64,000 nt of DNA from an uncultured Ruthenibacterium sp. Its GTDB lineage: Bacteria; Bacillota; Clostridia; Oscillospirales; Ruminococcaceae. Location of the stretch: NCBI GenBank assembly GCA_910587145.1, contig CAJUMH010000003.1, positions 57,964 through 121,963 on the forward strand. The letters are read 5' to 3'. Numbering within the stretch: position 1 is the first letter of the stretch; each line of letters opens with the position of its first letter. Under the pieces are notes generated by a model. That model worked only from the letters and a program-made list of their open reading frames with translations. It did no database searches and had not been told where the DNA came from. A program made the position numbers and the translations under genes. Shown piece after piece: positions 63,709-64,000 of this stretch.

Positions 63709-63920
63709 CGTTGCCCGGCCTTTGCCGGAAGGATGCCGGCGAGAAGGACGCCGATTTTAACTGTGGAGCATGTTTGCCGGTGCCCGGTATCGGCAAACCC
63801 GGCAGATCCCCTGGGGATGCCGCTTTCCAAAAGCTTTTTGCCGTTTTCCGAAAGTTTTTTGCATCAGGCCCCTGTGTGCGGTTTCGATTGTCAAAGCGGC
63901 CTTTTTTGCATGCGGGGCGA

Positions 63921-64000
63921 TCAGGAGTGGCTGAGCTTGACGGTAAACTTTGGGCCGTATTTCTCGAACAGATCGATCAGCTCGTCATCGTGGTGCGCCA
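63921..64000 (-). CDS. C-terminus of a leftward gene cut by the window end
   Basis: At least 25 codons end at a TGA at 63921-63923, with the last residues DELIDLFEKYGPKFTVKLSHS. The start is beyond the window. Too short to name. Confidence 0.6.
   Translation of the reverse strand, partial: AHHDDELIDLFEKYGPKFTVKLSHS

Overview
The window looks like chromosomal DNA of a G+C-rich, low-oxygen member of the Clostridia, most like the Oscillospiraceae/Ruminococcaceae of animal guts. The signs are strong GGAGG-type ribosome binding sites, frequent GTG/TTG starts, a fused AdhE, ATP-type PEP carboxykinase, a Rex-type operator, lipoprotein-anchored VanY, and remnants of Tn916/Tn1549-type conjugative elements. 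No rRNA, tRNA or CRISPR was seen, so the genus is inferred only from gene style.

Layout. 1-3.5 kb: glycerophosphodiesterase, then an OmpR-type two-component pair. 3.5-5.2 kb: a lower-G+C insert with an unknown HExxH protein. 5.3-10.7 kb: membrane-tailed XRE regulator, metY, aspS and a DUF1015 gene, all leftward. 10.9-17.2 kb: EamA exporter, then a TetR repressor divergent from an ABC ATPase plus a 1200-residue FtsX-type permease with a long coiled coil. 17.4-21.3 kb: TVP38 membrane protein, repeat-rich VanY lipoprotein, rsmE and prmA. 21.3-27.5 kb: fermentative block of adhE behind a Rex-box promoter, a second iron alcohol dehydrogenase and a 2-hydroxyacid dehydrogenase. 27.7-30.7 kb: decay zone (truncated VOC and MATE genes, a LacI gene with an in-frame amber stop) next to an intact MFS carrier. 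30.9-37.3 kb: pckA, an AraC regulator, and galE-nucleotidyltransferase-sugar kinase, a likely amino-sugar salvage operon that may work with the GH20 hexosaminidase at 61.8 kb. 37.4-42.7 kb: PG-binding-repeat protein, small unknown protein, AI-2E transporter, alr, rplM-rpsI.

42.8-48.3 kb is an AT-richer island of mobile-element debris: a short conjugative-transposon ORF fused to a headless hydrolase, PadR-yjdF, a DUF2268 protease with a MerR/TipAL regulator, a Cys-rich KTR protein, an XRE regulator and a truncated sigma-like gene. 48.4-51.0 kb holds a TetR-aldo/keto reductase-CMD/cupin operon whose last gene is frameshifted. 51.0-56.1 kb is a leftward surface operon (lipoprotein, M6-type protease with a large C-terminal region, Gly/Ala-rich exported protein) from a perfect consensus promoter. 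Back to back with it is a rightward unit with a terminator in its leader, then DUF5655, a double AAA+ protein with a degenerate first ATPase, cyclophilin and GtrA. The end holds a YjfB-like protein, a methyltransferase, GH20 and the tail of a leftward gene.

The most distinctive points are the Rex box overlapping the adhE promoter, the compact three-way-junction element just upstream of it, the internal start site inside adhE, the PadR-yjdF unit with a 42-bp palindrome over its promoter, the 19-bp-spacer promoter before the DUF2268/MerR pair, the DUF5655/double-AAA unit, and the lipoprotein/M6 protease operon.
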